Shown in pieces: positions 25,759 through 34,481 of a DNA stretch of 64,000 nt. Source of the DNA: Burkholderiales bacterium. Lineage in GTDB: Bacteria; Pseudomonadota; Gammaproteobacteria; Burkholderiales; SG8-41. Both the position numbers and the translations under genes were made by a program. The notes under the pieces are model-generated. The model was not told where the DNA came from. It did not search any database and worked only from the letters and a program-made list of their open reading frames with translations. Position 1 is the stretch's first letter. Each line of letters begins with the position of its first letter. The stretch spans positions 660,915 through 724,914 of the forward strand of contig DATAJS010000010.1 of the NCBI GenBank assembly GCA_036262035.1, written 5' to 3'.

Positions 25759-26513
25759 ATGTATTTCCCGCCGCCGCACAGGATGCGATCGCCGGTCACG
25801 TACGACGATCGGTCCGACGCGAGGAACACCGCGACGTTGGCGACTTCCCGGTTCTTTCCGGCGCGCCGCAGCGGTATCGCTTCGAGCTCTTCAGCCGTCG
25901 GCCCGGTGTGGCCGCCGTACCATTCGGGGTTCGCGCGGATGTTCTCGATCGTCATCAGCGCGATCAGGTTCGCGCGGACGTTGTACGGCCCGAGCTCGTA
26001 CGCGAGCGCCTTGATGAAGCCGTAGAGCGCGTGCTTCGACGCGATGACGTGCGCGCGCTGCGGCTGCGCGGTCACCGCCGCCATGCCGCCGAGCGCGAGG
26101 ATGCTGCCGCTCTTCTGCTTCATCATCGACGGCGCGACCGCCCGCGAGAGATAGAACGCCGAGTCGAGATTGACCGCGAACGTCTTGTGCCATTCCTCGA
26201 CGCTGATCTGCCAGAAATCCTGGTGCGCGCGGCGGCCCGCGGTGCACGCCAGCACGTCGACGCGGCCGAAATGGTCGAGCCCCTGCTTCACCATGCGCTC
26301 GACCTGATCGTTCTCGCTGACGTCGCACAGCGCCGTCATCACCTTCGCGCCCAGCGACTGGCACTCGTGCGCGACGGCCTCGAGCTCCGCCTTGCGCTCG
26401 CGCGCGATCAGGATGAGATCCGCGCCTTCGCGCGCGAACTCCAGCGCGATCGCCTTGCCGTTGTTGCGTCCCGCGCCCCCGATGAGCGCGACCTTCCCTT
26501 CGAGCTCCTTCAT
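25755..26513 (-). CDS. Short-chain dehydrogenase/reductase fold protein lacking the catalytic Tyr
   Basis: A 252-residue SDR. The Rossmann start VALIGGAGRNNGKAIALEFAREGADLILIAR is good for cofactor binding, and the middle NVDSA-equivalent AVNLDSAFY is present. At the active site, however, the segment LGGMAAVTAQPQRAHVIASKHAL keeps the Lys (ASK) but has Val at the Tyr position of YxxxK and Gly where the catalytic Ser is expected. It may be a non-catalytic partner or use another chemistry. It overlaps both neighbours by four bases (ATGA upstream, GTGA downstream). Confidence 0.85.
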   Translation of the reverse strand: MKELEGKVALIGGAGRNNGKAIALEFAREGADLILIARERKAELEAVAHECQSLGAKVMTALCDVSENDQVERMVKQGLDHFGRVDVLACTAGRRAHQDFWQISVEEWHKTFAVNLDSAFYLSRAVAPSMMKQKSGSILALGGMAAVTAQPQRAHVIASKHALYGFIKALAYELGPYNVRANLIALMTIENIRANPEWYGGHTGPTAEELEAIPLRRAGKNREVANVAVFLASDRSSYVTGDRILCGGGKYM

Positions 26514-27454
26514 TGGACCCCCACCTTTGCGGCTTTGAAAATCTTGTCGACCCGCGCGACCTCGGATTTCACGATCGCGGTCAGCTCTTCGGGCGTTCCC
26601 GGCGCCACCTCGATGCCGGCCCTGAGAAAGAGCTCTTTCGTCTCGGGCAGCAGGAGGTAGCGCGACACTTCCTGGTTGAGCTTCGCGACGATCGCCGGCG
26701 GCGTTCCCGCCGGCGCGTACAGCGCGTGCAGCGCTTCGGAGATGAAATCCGGCAGGCCCGAAGCGATCAGCGTCGGCACGCCGGGCGCGAGCGGCGAAGG
26801 CTGAGCGCTGCCGACCGCGAGCGCGCGCAGCCGTCCCGCTTTGACGAGCGGCGCGGCGCCGCCCGCCGATCCGAACATCGCATGCACTTCGCCGGCCATC
26901 ACCGCCTGCAGCGCCGGACCGGTGCCCTTGTACGGAATGCGCACCACGTTCACATTTGCGATGTGGTTGAACATCACCGCGCCGATGAAGTTCGAGGTGC
27001 CGGGCCCGCCCACCGAGAAGTTGAGCTGGCCGGGCTTCGCCTTGGCGAGCGCGACGAGCTGCTTCACCGTCTTCACCGGCATCGACGGGTGCACGACGAG
27101 CACGCTCGGCGCGCGGTCGATCAGCGTAATCGGCGCGAAGTCGCGGATCGGATCGTAGTTCACTTTCTCGACGAGCGGCCCTATCCAGTGCGCGCTGCCG
27201 GTGACGAGCAGCGTGTGGCCGTCGGGCGGCGACTTCGCGACGATGTCGGCGATCAGCACGGTCGGCCGGTTGTCGACGATGAGCTGCTGGCCGAGCGGCT
27301 TGGCGAGATGGGTCGCGATGAGCCGCGCGGGAAAATCGTTACCGCCGCCGGCCGGCGAGGTCACGATGCGTATCGGTTTGGTCGGGTACGTTTGCGCGGC
27401 TGAGTGACTGCACGCGCCGACCGCGAGCGCGCCGATGAGATACCGGGTCCACAT
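26510..27454 (-). CDS. Bug/TctC family substrate-binding protein with shortened second ligand loop
   Basis: A 314-residue receptor and first gene of the Bug-SDR-Bug-LLM operon. Signal peptide MWTRYLIGALAVGACSHSAAQ. The first loop TSPAGGGNDFPARL is normal, but the second reads IVDNRPTVLIADIVAK where relatives have NRxGAGGxxGADIVAK, so about four glycine-rich residues are missing. VRIPYKGTGPA and LAPGVPTLIASG follow. AAGGAGGAG precedes the ATG. Confidence 0.9.
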   Translation of the reverse strand: MWTRYLIGALAVGACSHSAAQTYPTKPIRIVTSPAGGGNDFPARLIATHLAKPLGQQLIVDNRPTVLIADIVAKSPPDGHTLLVTGSAHWIGPLVEKVNYDPIRDFAPITLIDRAPSVLVVHPSMPVKTVKQLVALAKAKPGQLNFSVGGPGTSNFIGAVMFNHIANVNVVRIPYKGTGPALQAVMAGEVHAMFGSAGGAAPLVKAGRLRALAVGSAQPSPLAPGVPTLIASGLPDFISEALHALYAPAGTPPAIVAKLNQEVSRYLLLPETKELFLRAGIEVAPGTPEELTAIVKSEVARVDKIFKAAKVGVQ

Positions 27455-27635
27455 GCCTTGCTCCTCCTTGTCGTTGTGCTTATGGGTGCAACAACCGAGG
27501 CAAAGCGCGAACGGCGGGCAGGCGGCCGAACCAGGTCCGGCGAACGCGCATGAGCCTGCCTCACGATACTACATTCGTGCGGGCGGAAGCAGCGCGGGGT
27601 GCGTGAGCGAACGCGCAACGCACCGCGGCTTTGAC

Positions 27636-27668
27636 GGTGCGTTACGCCGCTTCGCGGCTAAGCACCCT
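27636..27668. repeat. GGTGCGTTACGCC hairpin repeat
   Basis: GGTGCGTTACGCCGC, TTCG, GCGGCTAAGCACC forms a stem with a tetraloop. A related unit, GGTGCGTCCGGC, TTTC, GCCTGACGCACC, occurs at 40713-40740. The rest of 27455-27682 holds the leader of the Bug gene and no other feature I can see. Confidence 0.7.
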
Positions 27669-27682
27669 GCGTCGTGTGTGGG

Positions 27683-28516
27683 TCAGTCGCCGACGATCAC
27701 CCCGCCGTGCCACGTCGGGCTCGGCTCGTGCGCGAGCGTCTGCGCCAGGCGCTTGAAGAACGACGCCTCGCCCTGCGGCGACGAGCGCGCGACGGCGGCG
27801 CCGGCAGGCGTCGTCGGCGGCTCGGAGGGCGTGGCGGATGCAGAGCTCGCCGCTGCGGCGGCCTCGGCATGAGCGACCGCCTGCCCGAGCGGCACGCCTT
27901 CCTCCATGATCCCGGCGACCTCGCACTGCTCGCTGCCTTTGCGGATCGTCAGCGTGCCGTTGATCCTGCCGTCCATGCCGCAGTAGCGCTCGCGGTCGAC
28001 GTCCTTGAACACGAAGCGATACTCGCCTTTGCCGTGCTCGATCAGGAACACGCCCTTGTCCGCATTGACGTTCGTCACGCTGCCGGCGTCGCTCCAACGG
28101 CTGCTGTCGCGGTTGCGCTGGAGGTAGATCGAGCACGTGCGCGGCTTCCACTTGCTGTAGTAGGCGAAGCTCTCGGTCTTGCCGCCGACCAGCACGACGG
28201 CGATGCGCGCGTGATGGTCTTCGGTGCCGTCGCGGCAGGTGAGGACTTCGCGCGGGCCGTGCAGCACGGGCGAGGCCGGCGGGCGGATCGCGGTCTTGAC
28301 GACGCCGACGTGAGTGCGCGTTGCGCGGGTCGAGGCCGCTTTGGTCGCGGCATGTGCGGCGGTCTTGTCGACGTGGGCGAGCTTGCGCGGCGCGGGCTTC
28401 GCGACGGCTTTCGTCGCAGTCTTCTTTGCGGCGGGTTGCTTCGGCTTGTCCGCGCTCCATGCGTTCGTCGTAAAGGCCAGCAGCAGCGCACACGCCATCG
28501 CGGATCGCGTCGTCAT
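27683..28516 (-). CDS. Exported hypothetical protein with Lys/Ala-rich linker
   Basis: A 277-residue protein I do not recognise. MTTRSAMACALLLAFTTNAWSA is a signal peptide. Residues 23-80 are a low-complexity Lys/Ala/Pro stretch (KPKQPAAKKTATKAVAKP), possibly a cell-wall or DNA-interacting linker. A folded domain follows with four cysteines (VLTCRDG, PRTCSIYL, RYCGMDG, EQCEVAG). The C-terminus is Ala/Ser-rich. Start chosen at ATG 28516; the frame is open much further upstream but only in shadow sequence. Confidence 0.7.
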   Translation of the reverse strand: MTTRSAMACALLLAFTTNAWSADKPKQPAAKKTATKAVAKPAPRKLAHVDKTAAHAATKAASTRATRTHVGVVKTAIRPPASPVLHGPREVLTCRDGTEDHHARIAVVLVGGKTESFAYYSKWKPRTCSIYLQRNRDSSRWSDAGSVTNVNADKGVFLIEHGKGEYRFVFKDVDRERYCGMDGRINGTLTIRKGSEQCEVAGIMEEGVPLGQAVAHAEAAAAASSASATPSEPPTTPAGAAVARSSPQGEASFFKRLAQTLAHEPSPTWHGGVIVGD

Positions 28517-28621
28517 CGTTGTAGTTCTCCACGGCGGTTCAACGCCGCGCATCGTAAGTGATGGCGCAGCGAAAGTACAGCGGTGCATAATGCGTCGGCC
28601 TGCGACGACAAAGGGGGAGTG

Positions 28622-29332
28622 ATGGACCGCGGAATCCGCATCAGCTTCTACGACCTCGCCGACGACAAACGCGATGCGTATCTCGCGTGGCTGCACGAGC
28701 GCTACCTGCCCGCGCTCGTGAAAAGACCCGGCATCGAATGGGCGGCGCACTACCTCGCCGGGAAAGGAGCGCCTCCCGAGCGCCTCGCACACACCGACGA
28801 CGGCAAGGTGCCGGGCGGCGGCGATTACATCCTGCTGGTCGGCGCCACCGATGCCAACGCCTTCGCGCCGCCGCACCCGCAGGAGAAGTTCGAGCCGGTG
28901 ACTGCCGACGAGGGCAAGATGCTCGCGCTGCGCCGGAGCGAGCGCGTGAGCATCATGGCCGAGCAGGCGAGGGCGGCCGGCCCGGCGACGCGCGGCCTCG
29001 ACGTCCAGGGCACCGCGCGCGCGATACAGCTCGGCACCTTCAACGCGCTCCCCGAAGACGAGGACGCGCTCCTTGCGTGGTATGCGCGCTGGCGCATGCC
29101 GTGCATGGAAAAGCTGCCGGGACTGGAGCGCGTGCGCAAGCTCGTCGGCGTGTCCGGCTGGGCGAAGCACGGCGTGCTCTACGAGTTCAGCTCGATGGCA
29201 GAGCGCCACGCGCACTTCCCGACCCACGAGCGGCCGTATCCCGAGCTCGAGGCGTGGACCGACAAGGTGGTGACGCGGTTGATACACGCCCCGCGCTCGC
29301 CGCAGCTCGGCACGCGGATCTGGCCTGTTTAA
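28622..29332 (+). CDS. Two-domain hypothetical protein (dimeric alpha/beta-barrel-like)
   Basis: A 236-residue cytoplasmic protein. Its two halves look related: each starts with a strand (GIRISFYDLAD; AIQLGTFNALPEDEDALLAWY), has a helix with W and R residues (YLAWLHERYLPAL; WYARWRMPCMEKL) and then a G-x-x-x-A-x-Y/L-like strand. This pattern fits a duplicated EthD/ferredoxin-like barrel unit. ATG 28622 follows GGGGGAG. Its last 21 codons are copied 231 bases downstream. Confidence 0.75.
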   Translation: MDRGIRISFYDLADDKRDAYLAWLHERYLPALVKRPGIEWAAHYLAGKGAPPERLAHTDDGKVPGGGDYILLVGATDANAFAPPHPQEKFEPVTADEGKMLALRRSERVSIMAEQARAAGPATRGLDVQGTARAIQLGTFNALPEDEDALLAWYARWRMPCMEKLPGLERVRKLVGVSGWAKHGVLYEFSSMAERHAHFPTHERPYPELEAWTDKVVTRLIHAPRSPQLGTRIWPV

Positions 29333-29704
29333 AGGCGCTTGTTGACGCAGAGGCGCACAGAGGCGCGCAGAGGGAGTCAAAGCGTTACCTCGGTCGTCAT
29401 TCCCGCGCAGGCGGGAATCCATTTTCAAACCGTTAACGTCAAAATGGATTCCCGATCACTTCGGCTAGCGCGGGTCGGGAATGACGATTCTTTCGAGGTG
29501 GTGACGCGGCTCATCCATGCGCCGCGTTCGCCGCAGCCGGGGACGCGGATCTGGCCGATTTAAAAGCGGTTACCGCAGAGCACGCAGAGGAAAGTCAAAA
29601 GCGTTACTGTGGTCGTCATTCCCGCGTAGGCGGGAATCCATTGTTCAATCTATGAACTCAAAATGGATTCCCGATCACTTCCGCTGCCGCGGGTCGGGAA
29701 TGAC
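29266..29704 (+). repeat. 231-bp tandem duplication of a gene tail plus two repeat elements
   Basis: GGTGGTGACGCGG occurs at 29266 and 29497 and the stop TAA at 29330 and 29561, so the offset is exactly 231. Both copies encode VVTRLIHAPRSPQ...GTRIWP then stop, followed by a family-3 left arm and a full family-1 element (29396-29485 and 29615-29704). The second tail copy has no gene in front of it. Confidence 0.9.
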
Positions 29705-29742
29705 GATCTTCGATCGGTCTGTCTCTGCGTCCTCTGCGGTTG
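29568..29742. repeat. Family-3 palindrome (ACCGCAGAGGACGCAGAGG type) with a family-1 repeat nested inside
   Basis: The left arm TACCGCAGAGCACGCAGAGG at 29571 pairs with CTCTGCGTCCTCTGCGGT at 29723-29740. Between them lies a complete family-1 element. The stretch 29333-29748 without a gene is therefore entirely repeat material. Confidence 0.88.
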
Positions 29743-29748
29743 CTTTAC

Positions 29749-30351
29749 TCACCCCCGCATCGCCTTCGCCCGCTGCGCGGCAGGGCGGTCCCACGACTTG
29801 GTCAGCCACGCCTTGAGCTTCGGCCATTTCGACAGATCGAGTGACAGCGCGCGGAAGAGCGCCGAGGCGACGTTGAGGTCACCCACCGAGAACTCCGGTC
29901 CCGCGAGCCACTGCGACTGGCCCAGCGCGGTCTCGAGCACGTCGAACGATTCGGTCACTTCCTTCCACATCGCGTCGGCGATGTCCTTCTTGCGCTCGGC
30001 CTCGGGCAGCTCGCTCGAGTGCCGGACATAGTTCACGAGCTGGCGGTCGAGGCGGTCGGTTTCCCACAGGCTCCATTGCAGGGCGAGCGCTTCGTTCTTC
30101 GGATCGGACGGATAGAGCTTGCCGTGCTTCTTCGCGAGATAGAAGTTGATCGCCATCGACTCCGACAGGATGAAGCCGTCGTCGTCGATCGTCGGCACGC
30201 GGCCGTTGGCGTTGAGCGCGCGGTATTCCGGCGTCTTGGTCTCCGGCGAGCGCGGCAGGTACGCCTTGTGATCGTATTCCAGACCGAGCTCTCCGAGCAT
30301 CCACAGCGTGCGCAGGCCGCGCGATTTGGCGGCGCCATAAAGTGTGAGCAT
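29749..30351 (-). CDS. Glutathione S-transferase
   Basis: A 200-residue GST. LTLYGAAKSRGLRTLWMLGELGLEYDHKAYLP opens the thioredoxin-like domain with a Ser-Arg-Gly glutathione contact, NGRVPTIDDDGFILSESMAINFYLA carries the cis-Pro and the ES motif, and FSVGDLNVASALF is the N-capping box of the helical half. It resembles bacterial Beta/Theta-like enzymes. A ribosome site AAGGAGGAG is present eight bases before ATG 30351. The next gene is divergent. Confidence 0.92.
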   Translation of the reverse strand: MLTLYGAAKSRGLRTLWMLGELGLEYDHKAYLPRSPETKTPEYRALNANGRVPTIDDDGFILSESMAINFYLAKKHGKLYPSDPKNEALALQWSLWETDRLDRQLVNYVRHSSELPEAERKKDIADAMWKEVTESFDVLETALGQSQWLAGPEFSVGDLNVASALFRALSLDLSKWPKLKAWLTKSWDRPAAQRAKAMRG

Positions 30352-30452
30352 GACTGACTCCTCCTTGGGTTGATCTCCCAGTGTAAGCGACTTCCCCGAC
30401 GCGGAACGAGCGGGCGCCCGGCGCAGTCCAACCGTTACCGAGGAGCCATGCC

Positions 30453-31706
30453 ATGAACGACACCCCCCTGATGGGCTCGACCGCGCCGATGGCGCTCGAA
30501 CGGCGGTACGGCGCCCACAACTACGAACCTTTACCGGTCGTCCTCGTGCGCGGCGAGCGCGTGCACCTGTGGGACGACCAGGGCCGGCGCTACATCGATA
30601 TGATGGGCGCGTATTCTGCAGTCAGTCTCGGCCACGCCCATCCGCGCATCCTTGCTGCACTGCGTGAGCAGGCGGAACGGCTGTGCGTCACGTCCCGCGC
30701 GTATTACAACGACCGCCTGCCGTATCTGCTCGAGCGCCTGTGCGAGATCACCGGCCAGGACCTGGCGATCCCCGCGAACACCGGCCTCGAAGCGGTCGAA
30801 GCCGCGCTCAAGGCCGCGCGCAAATGGGGCAACAAGGTCAAAGGCATCCCGTCGGAGCGCGTGGAGATCATCGCGTGTCGCGGCAACTTCCACGGCCGCT
30901 CGATCGCCATCGTCGCGTTTTCCACCGAGCCTCAGTATCGCGACGGCTTCGGTCCTTTTCCGCCGGGCTTCCGCACGATCCCCTTCGGCGACGCTCACGC
31001 GCTCGAGCGAGCGATCACCGACGACACCGCCGCTTTCCTCGTCGAGCCGATCCAGGGCGAGGCGGGCATCATTCCGCCGCCGCCCGGTTATCTCAGAGAG
31101 TGCGCGCGCATCTGCCGCGAGCGCAACGTGCTGCTCATCTGCGACGAAGTGCAGACCGGCCTCGGCCGCACCGGCCGCGTGCTCGCGTGCGAGCACGAGG
31201 GCGTGAAGCCCGACGGCATCATTCTCGGCAAGGCGCTCGGCGGCGGCGTGCTGCCCGTCTCGGCGTTCTGCGCGCGCCATGACGTGCTCGGCGTCTTCAG
31301 GCCGGGCGACCACGGCAGCACGTTCGCGGGCAATCCGTTGTCGTCGGCGGTCGCGCTCGAAGCGCTGGCGGTGCTCGAGGACGAGCATCTGGCCGACCGC
31401 GCCGCGGAGCTCGGCGACTACCTGTTCGGCAGGCTGCACGCGGCCAGGCTGCCGCTCGTGAAAGAGGTCCGCGGCAAGGGACTGCTGATCGGCGTCGAGA
31501 TCGATCCCGCGTACGCGAGCGCGCACGAGGTGTGCCTCAAGCTGCTCGAGCACGGCGTGCTCTCGAAAGACACCCACGAGACCGTGGTGCGGCTGGCGCC
31601 CCCGCTCGTGATCACGCGCGAAGAGATCGACGAAGCGCTCGAAGCGCTGCGCGCTGCGCTGGTCGAAATCGAAGAAGAGGCGACCTGCGATGTCGGATAT
31701 CCGTAG
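30453..31706 (+). CDS. rocD: Ornithine--oxo-acid transaminase (class III aminotransferase)
   Basis: A 417-residue PLP enzyme that would convert ornithine and 2-oxoglutarate to glutamate semialdehyde and glutamate. Matches include RYGAHNYEPLPVVLVRGE, MGAYSAVSLGHAHPRI, EPIQGEAGIIPPPPGYL, LICDEVQTGLGRTG with the PLP-binding Asp, K260 in GKALGGG as the Schiff-base lysine, and DHGSTFAGNPL. The close match to RocD blocks supports ornithine over other omega-amino substrates. It overlaps the downstream aldehyde dehydrogenase by 17 bases. Confidence 0.88.
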   Translation: MNDTPLMGSTAPMALERRYGAHNYEPLPVVLVRGERVHLWDDQGRRYIDMMGAYSAVSLGHAHPRILAALREQAERLCVTSRAYYNDRLPYLLERLCEITGQDLAIPANTGLEAVEAALKAARKWGNKVKGIPSERVEIIACRGNFHGRSIAIVAFSTEPQYRDGFGPFPPGFRTIPFGDAHALERAITDDTAAFLVEPIQGEAGIIPPPPGYLRECARICRERNVLLICDEVQTGLGRTGRVLACEHEGVKPDGIILGKALGGGVLPVSAFCARHDVLGVFRPGDHGSTFAGNPLSSAVALEALAVLEDEHLADRAAELGDYLFGRLHAARLPLVKEVRGKGLLIGVEIDPAYASAHEVCLKLLEHGVLSKDTHETVVRLAPPLVITREEIDEALEALRAALVEIEEEATCDVGYP

Positions 31707-33231
31707 CGAGATCGTTCACGACACGCTCGGTGCGCTCGGGCTCGTCAAGGAGAATCCTGCTGCTTATGACGGGACGCGCTGGATGAGCGGCGAACGCTCG
31801 TTCGCGTCGATCGATCCGTCGTGCGCCGAGCCGATCGCGCGCGCCGGCGCATGTGGCGCGGCCGACTACGAATCCTTGATGCAGGCCGCGGTCGAGAAAG
31901 CGCGCGCGTGGCGCGCGGTGCCGGCGCCGCAGCGCGGCGAGGTCGTGCGCCTGATCGGCGCGGAGCTGCGGCAATACAAGGACGCGCTGGGCACGCTGAT
32001 CTCGCTCGAGACCGGCAAGATCAAGGCGGAAGGCGACGGCGAAGTGCAGGAGATGATCGACATCGCCGATTTCGCGGTCGGGCAGTCGCGCATGCTCTAC
32101 GGCAAGACGATGCACTCCGAACGTCCCCACCACCGGCTCTACGAGCAATGGCATCCGCTCGGCGTGGTCGGCGTGATCACCGCGTTCAACTTCCCGGCGG
32201 CGGTTTGGTCGTGGAACGCGTTCATCGCCGCGGTGTGCGGGAACGTCGTGGTGTGGAAGCCTTCGCCGAAAGCGCCGCTGACCGCGCTCGCGGTCCGGCA
32301 CATCGTCAATCGTGCGCTGCACGCTTCCCCGCATCGCGGCGTCTTCCCGCTCTTCATCAGCGACGATGCGGCGCTCTCGCAGCAGTTTGTCGCCGACCCG
32401 CGCGTCGACCTGGTGTCGTTCACCGGGTCGAGCGCGGTCGGACGGAGCGTCGCGCAGGCGGTGAGCGGGCGCTTCGGCAAGTATCTGCTCGAATGCTCGG
32501 GCAACAACGCGGTGATCGTCGACGAGACCGCCGATGTGGAGCTCGCATTGCGCGCGATCCTGTTCGGCGCGGTCGGGACCGCGGGCCAGCGCTGCACCAC
32601 CACGCGGCGGCTGATCGCGCACGAGCGCGTGTACGACACGCTGTGTGCCCGCCTCGCGGATGCGTATCGCAAAGTGAGCATCGGCGATCCGCTCCAGACG
32701 CGCACGCTGATGGGCCCGCTGATCGATGCCGATGCGCTCGAACGCTATCGCTCGGCGATCTCTGCGCTGCGCGAGCTCGGCGCGGAGATCGCCTGCGGCG
32801 GCAACGCGCTCGCCCGGCCGGGATACTTCGTCGAGCCGACGCTGGTGCACGCCAAGCCCGACTGGGCGCTCGTCCACCGCGAGACGTTCGCGCCGATCCT
32901 GTACGCGATGCGCTATTCGGCGATCGAAGAAGCGATCGCGATCAACAACGCCGTGCCGCAGGGTCTGTCGTCGTCGCTCTTTACGCGGGACCTGCGCACC
33001 GCCGAGCGCTTCCTGTCGGCAGCGGGCAGCGACTGCGGCATCGCCAACGTCAACGTCGGAACGTCCGGCGCGGAGATCGGCGGCGCGTTCGGCGGGGAGA
33101 AAGAGACCGGCGGCGGCCGCGAAGCGGGCTCCGACGCATGGCAGGCCTACATGCGCCGGCAGACGAACACGATCAACTGGGGCACCGACCTGCCGCTGGC
33201 GCAGGGAATTCAGTTCAACGCGGGGGAGTGA
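31690..33231 (+). CDS. ALDH7-type aldehyde dehydrogenase (aminoadipate/glutamate semialdehyde type)
   Basis: A 513-residue aldehyde dehydrogenase. Catalytic C302 is in GQRCTTTRRL and the general base E268 in LLECSGNNA. The ending GGAFGGEKETGGGREAGSDAW...QTNTINW is the hallmark of ALDH7/AmaB enzymes that oxidise alpha-aminoadipate semialdehyde. Coupled by overlap to rocD, it could instead finish ornithine breakdown by oxidising glutamate semialdehyde. The pair thus forms a two-step amino-acid catabolic unit; lysine or ornithine cannot be separated from sequence alone. Confidence 0.9.
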   Translation: MSDIRSEIVHDTLGALGLVKENPAAYDGTRWMSGERSFASIDPSCAEPIARAGACGAADYESLMQAAVEKARAWRAVPAPQRGEVVRLIGAELRQYKDALGTLISLETGKIKAEGDGEVQEMIDIADFAVGQSRMLYGKTMHSERPHHRLYEQWHPLGVVGVITAFNFPAAVWSWNAFIAAVCGNVVVWKPSPKAPLTALAVRHIVNRALHASPHRGVFPLFISDDAALSQQFVADPRVDLVSFTGSSAVGRSVAQAVSGRFGKYLLECSGNNAVIVDETADVELALRAILFGAVGTAGQRCTTTRRLIAHERVYDTLCARLADAYRKVSIGDPLQTRTLMGPLIDADALERYRSAISALRELGAEIACGGNALARPGYFVEPTLVHAKPDWALVHRETFAPILYAMRYSAIEEAIAINNAVPQGLSSSLFTRDLRTAERFLSAAGSDCGIANVNVGTSGAEIGGAFGGEKETGGGREAGSDAWQAYMRRQTNTINWGTDLPLAQGIQFNAGE

Positions 33232-33246
33232 GGCTTAAAAATCAAT

Positions 33247-33421
33247 TAACCGCAAAGGACGCAAAGGACGCCAAGGAAAAGCCTTTCGTCATTGCGAGGA
33301 GCGCGAGCGACGAAGCAATCTCGAAACGTTCGTCACGTGCGCACGAGATCGCCACGCCGCCGGCGGCGGCTCGCGATGACGTTCTTTGGTTTCCTTTGCG
33401 TCCTTGGCGTCCTTGGCGGTT
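33247..33421. repeat. Family-3 palindrome with a family-2 repeat nested inside
   Basis: Outer arms: ACCGCAAAGGACGCAAAGG at 33249 and CCTTTGCGTCCTTGGCG near 33393-33420. Inside, at 33288-33381, is a full family-2 element from GTCATTGCGAGGAGCG to GCTCGCGATGACG. It fills the space between two convergent genes. Confidence 0.92.
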
Positions 33422-33429
33422 CAGCTTTC

Positions 33430-34389
33430 TCATTCCATCGGCGGCAGCTTCGCCGCTGCGACCACCTTCTTCCACTTCGCGACGTCCTCGCGCAGATAAG
33501 CCGCGTATTCCTGCGCGGGCATCCCCGAAGCGTCCATGCCCATCGCGGCGAGCTTCTCGCGCACGTCGGGCAGCGCGAGCGCTTTGGCGGTCGCGGCGCC
33601 GAGCTTCGCGATCACCGCGGCGGGCACGTGAGCGCCGGTGAGCAGGCCGTAACGCGAATCGACTTTCACGTCCGGCAGTCCCGCTTCGATGAACGTCGGC
33701 ACATCGGGCAGCGACGACGCCCGTTTCGCGCTCGCGACCGCGAGGATGCGCAGCCGGCCGCTCTTCAACTGCGGCAGCACCGGCGGCACCGCGATGAACA
33801 TCGAATCCACGTGGCCGCCGACCACGTCCGACAGCGCGAGCGCTGCGCCCTTGTAAGGCACGTGGACCATGTTGATGCCGCTCGTCATCTTGAGCAGCTC
33901 GCCGGCGAGGTGCAGCGAGCCGCCCGTGCCGGACGACGCGTAGTTGAGCTTGCCCGGACGCGACTTCGCCAGTGCGACGAATTCCTTGACGGTCTTCGAC
34001 GGCACCGTCGGATTGACGACGAGGATGATGTCGCTCGTCGCGAGCGAGATGACCGGCGCGAAATCCTTCAGCGGATCGAACGGAAGCTTCGCGTGGGTCG
34101 CCGGATTGATCGTGAACGACGACGAGATCACCAGCAGCGAATGGCCGTCCGGCGGCGCCTTGGCCACGAGCTCGCTGCCGATGATGCCGTTCGCGCCCGC
34201 GCGGTTGTCGACGACGAACGGCTGGCCGAGATATTCCTGGAGCCGCGGCGCGACGGGCCGCACGACGAGATCGTTGGGACCGCCCGGCGGGAAAGGCACG
34301 ATGACGCGGACGGGCCTGGAGGGGTACTCCTGCGCGTACGCCACGGCCGTCATTGCGAGGAGCGACATGCCGAAGCCCCGGAAAAGCAT
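33430..34389 (-). CDS. Bug/TctC family substrate-binding protein whose signal peptide is encoded by a repeat
   Basis: A 319-residue receptor. From residue 8 the N-terminus reads MSLLAMTAVAYAQ, a working signal peptide with AYA-Q cleavage, but its codons are the arm of a family-2 repeat (TCGCTCCTCGCAATGACGG). ATG 34389 or ATG 34368 could be the start; both lie in the repeat. The mature protein is normal: VPFPPGGPNDLV, VVDNRAGANG, PPDGHSLLV, VHVPYKGAALA, LPDVPTFIEAG. No good ribosome site is visible. Confidence 0.88.
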   Translation of the reverse strand: MLFRGFGMSLLAMTAVAYAQEYPSRPVRVIVPFPPGGPNDLVVRPVAPRLQEYLGQPFVVDNRAGANGIIGSELVAKAPPDGHSLLVISSSFTINPATHAKLPFDPLKDFAPVISLATSDIILVVNPTVPSKTVKEFVALAKSRPGKLNYASSGTGGSLHLAGELLKMTSGINMVHVPYKGAALALSDVVGGHVDSMFIAVPPVLPQLKSGRLRILAVASAKRASSLPDVPTFIEAGLPDVKVDSRYGLLTGAHVPAAVIAKLGAATAKALALPDVREKLAAMGMDASGMPAQEYAAYLREDVAKWKKVVAAAKLPPME

Positions 34390-34476
34390 CCGGGGGACGA
34401 AGCAATCCCGGAGCGTCCTAGAGCGGTTTCCGTGCGCCACGAGATCGCCGCGGCGCCTTCGGCGCCTCGCGATGAC
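34349..34476. repeat. Family-2 repeat overlapping the 5' end of a Bug gene
   Basis: GTCATTGCGAGGAGCGACA starts it and GCCTCGCGATGACG ends it. A stretch with GCCCCGGAAAAGCATCCGGGG is inserted in the usual loop. The element carries both candidate start codons of the Bug gene and lies 5 bases from the DUF4124 stop. Confidence 0.88.
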
Positions 34477-34481
34477 GCTAA

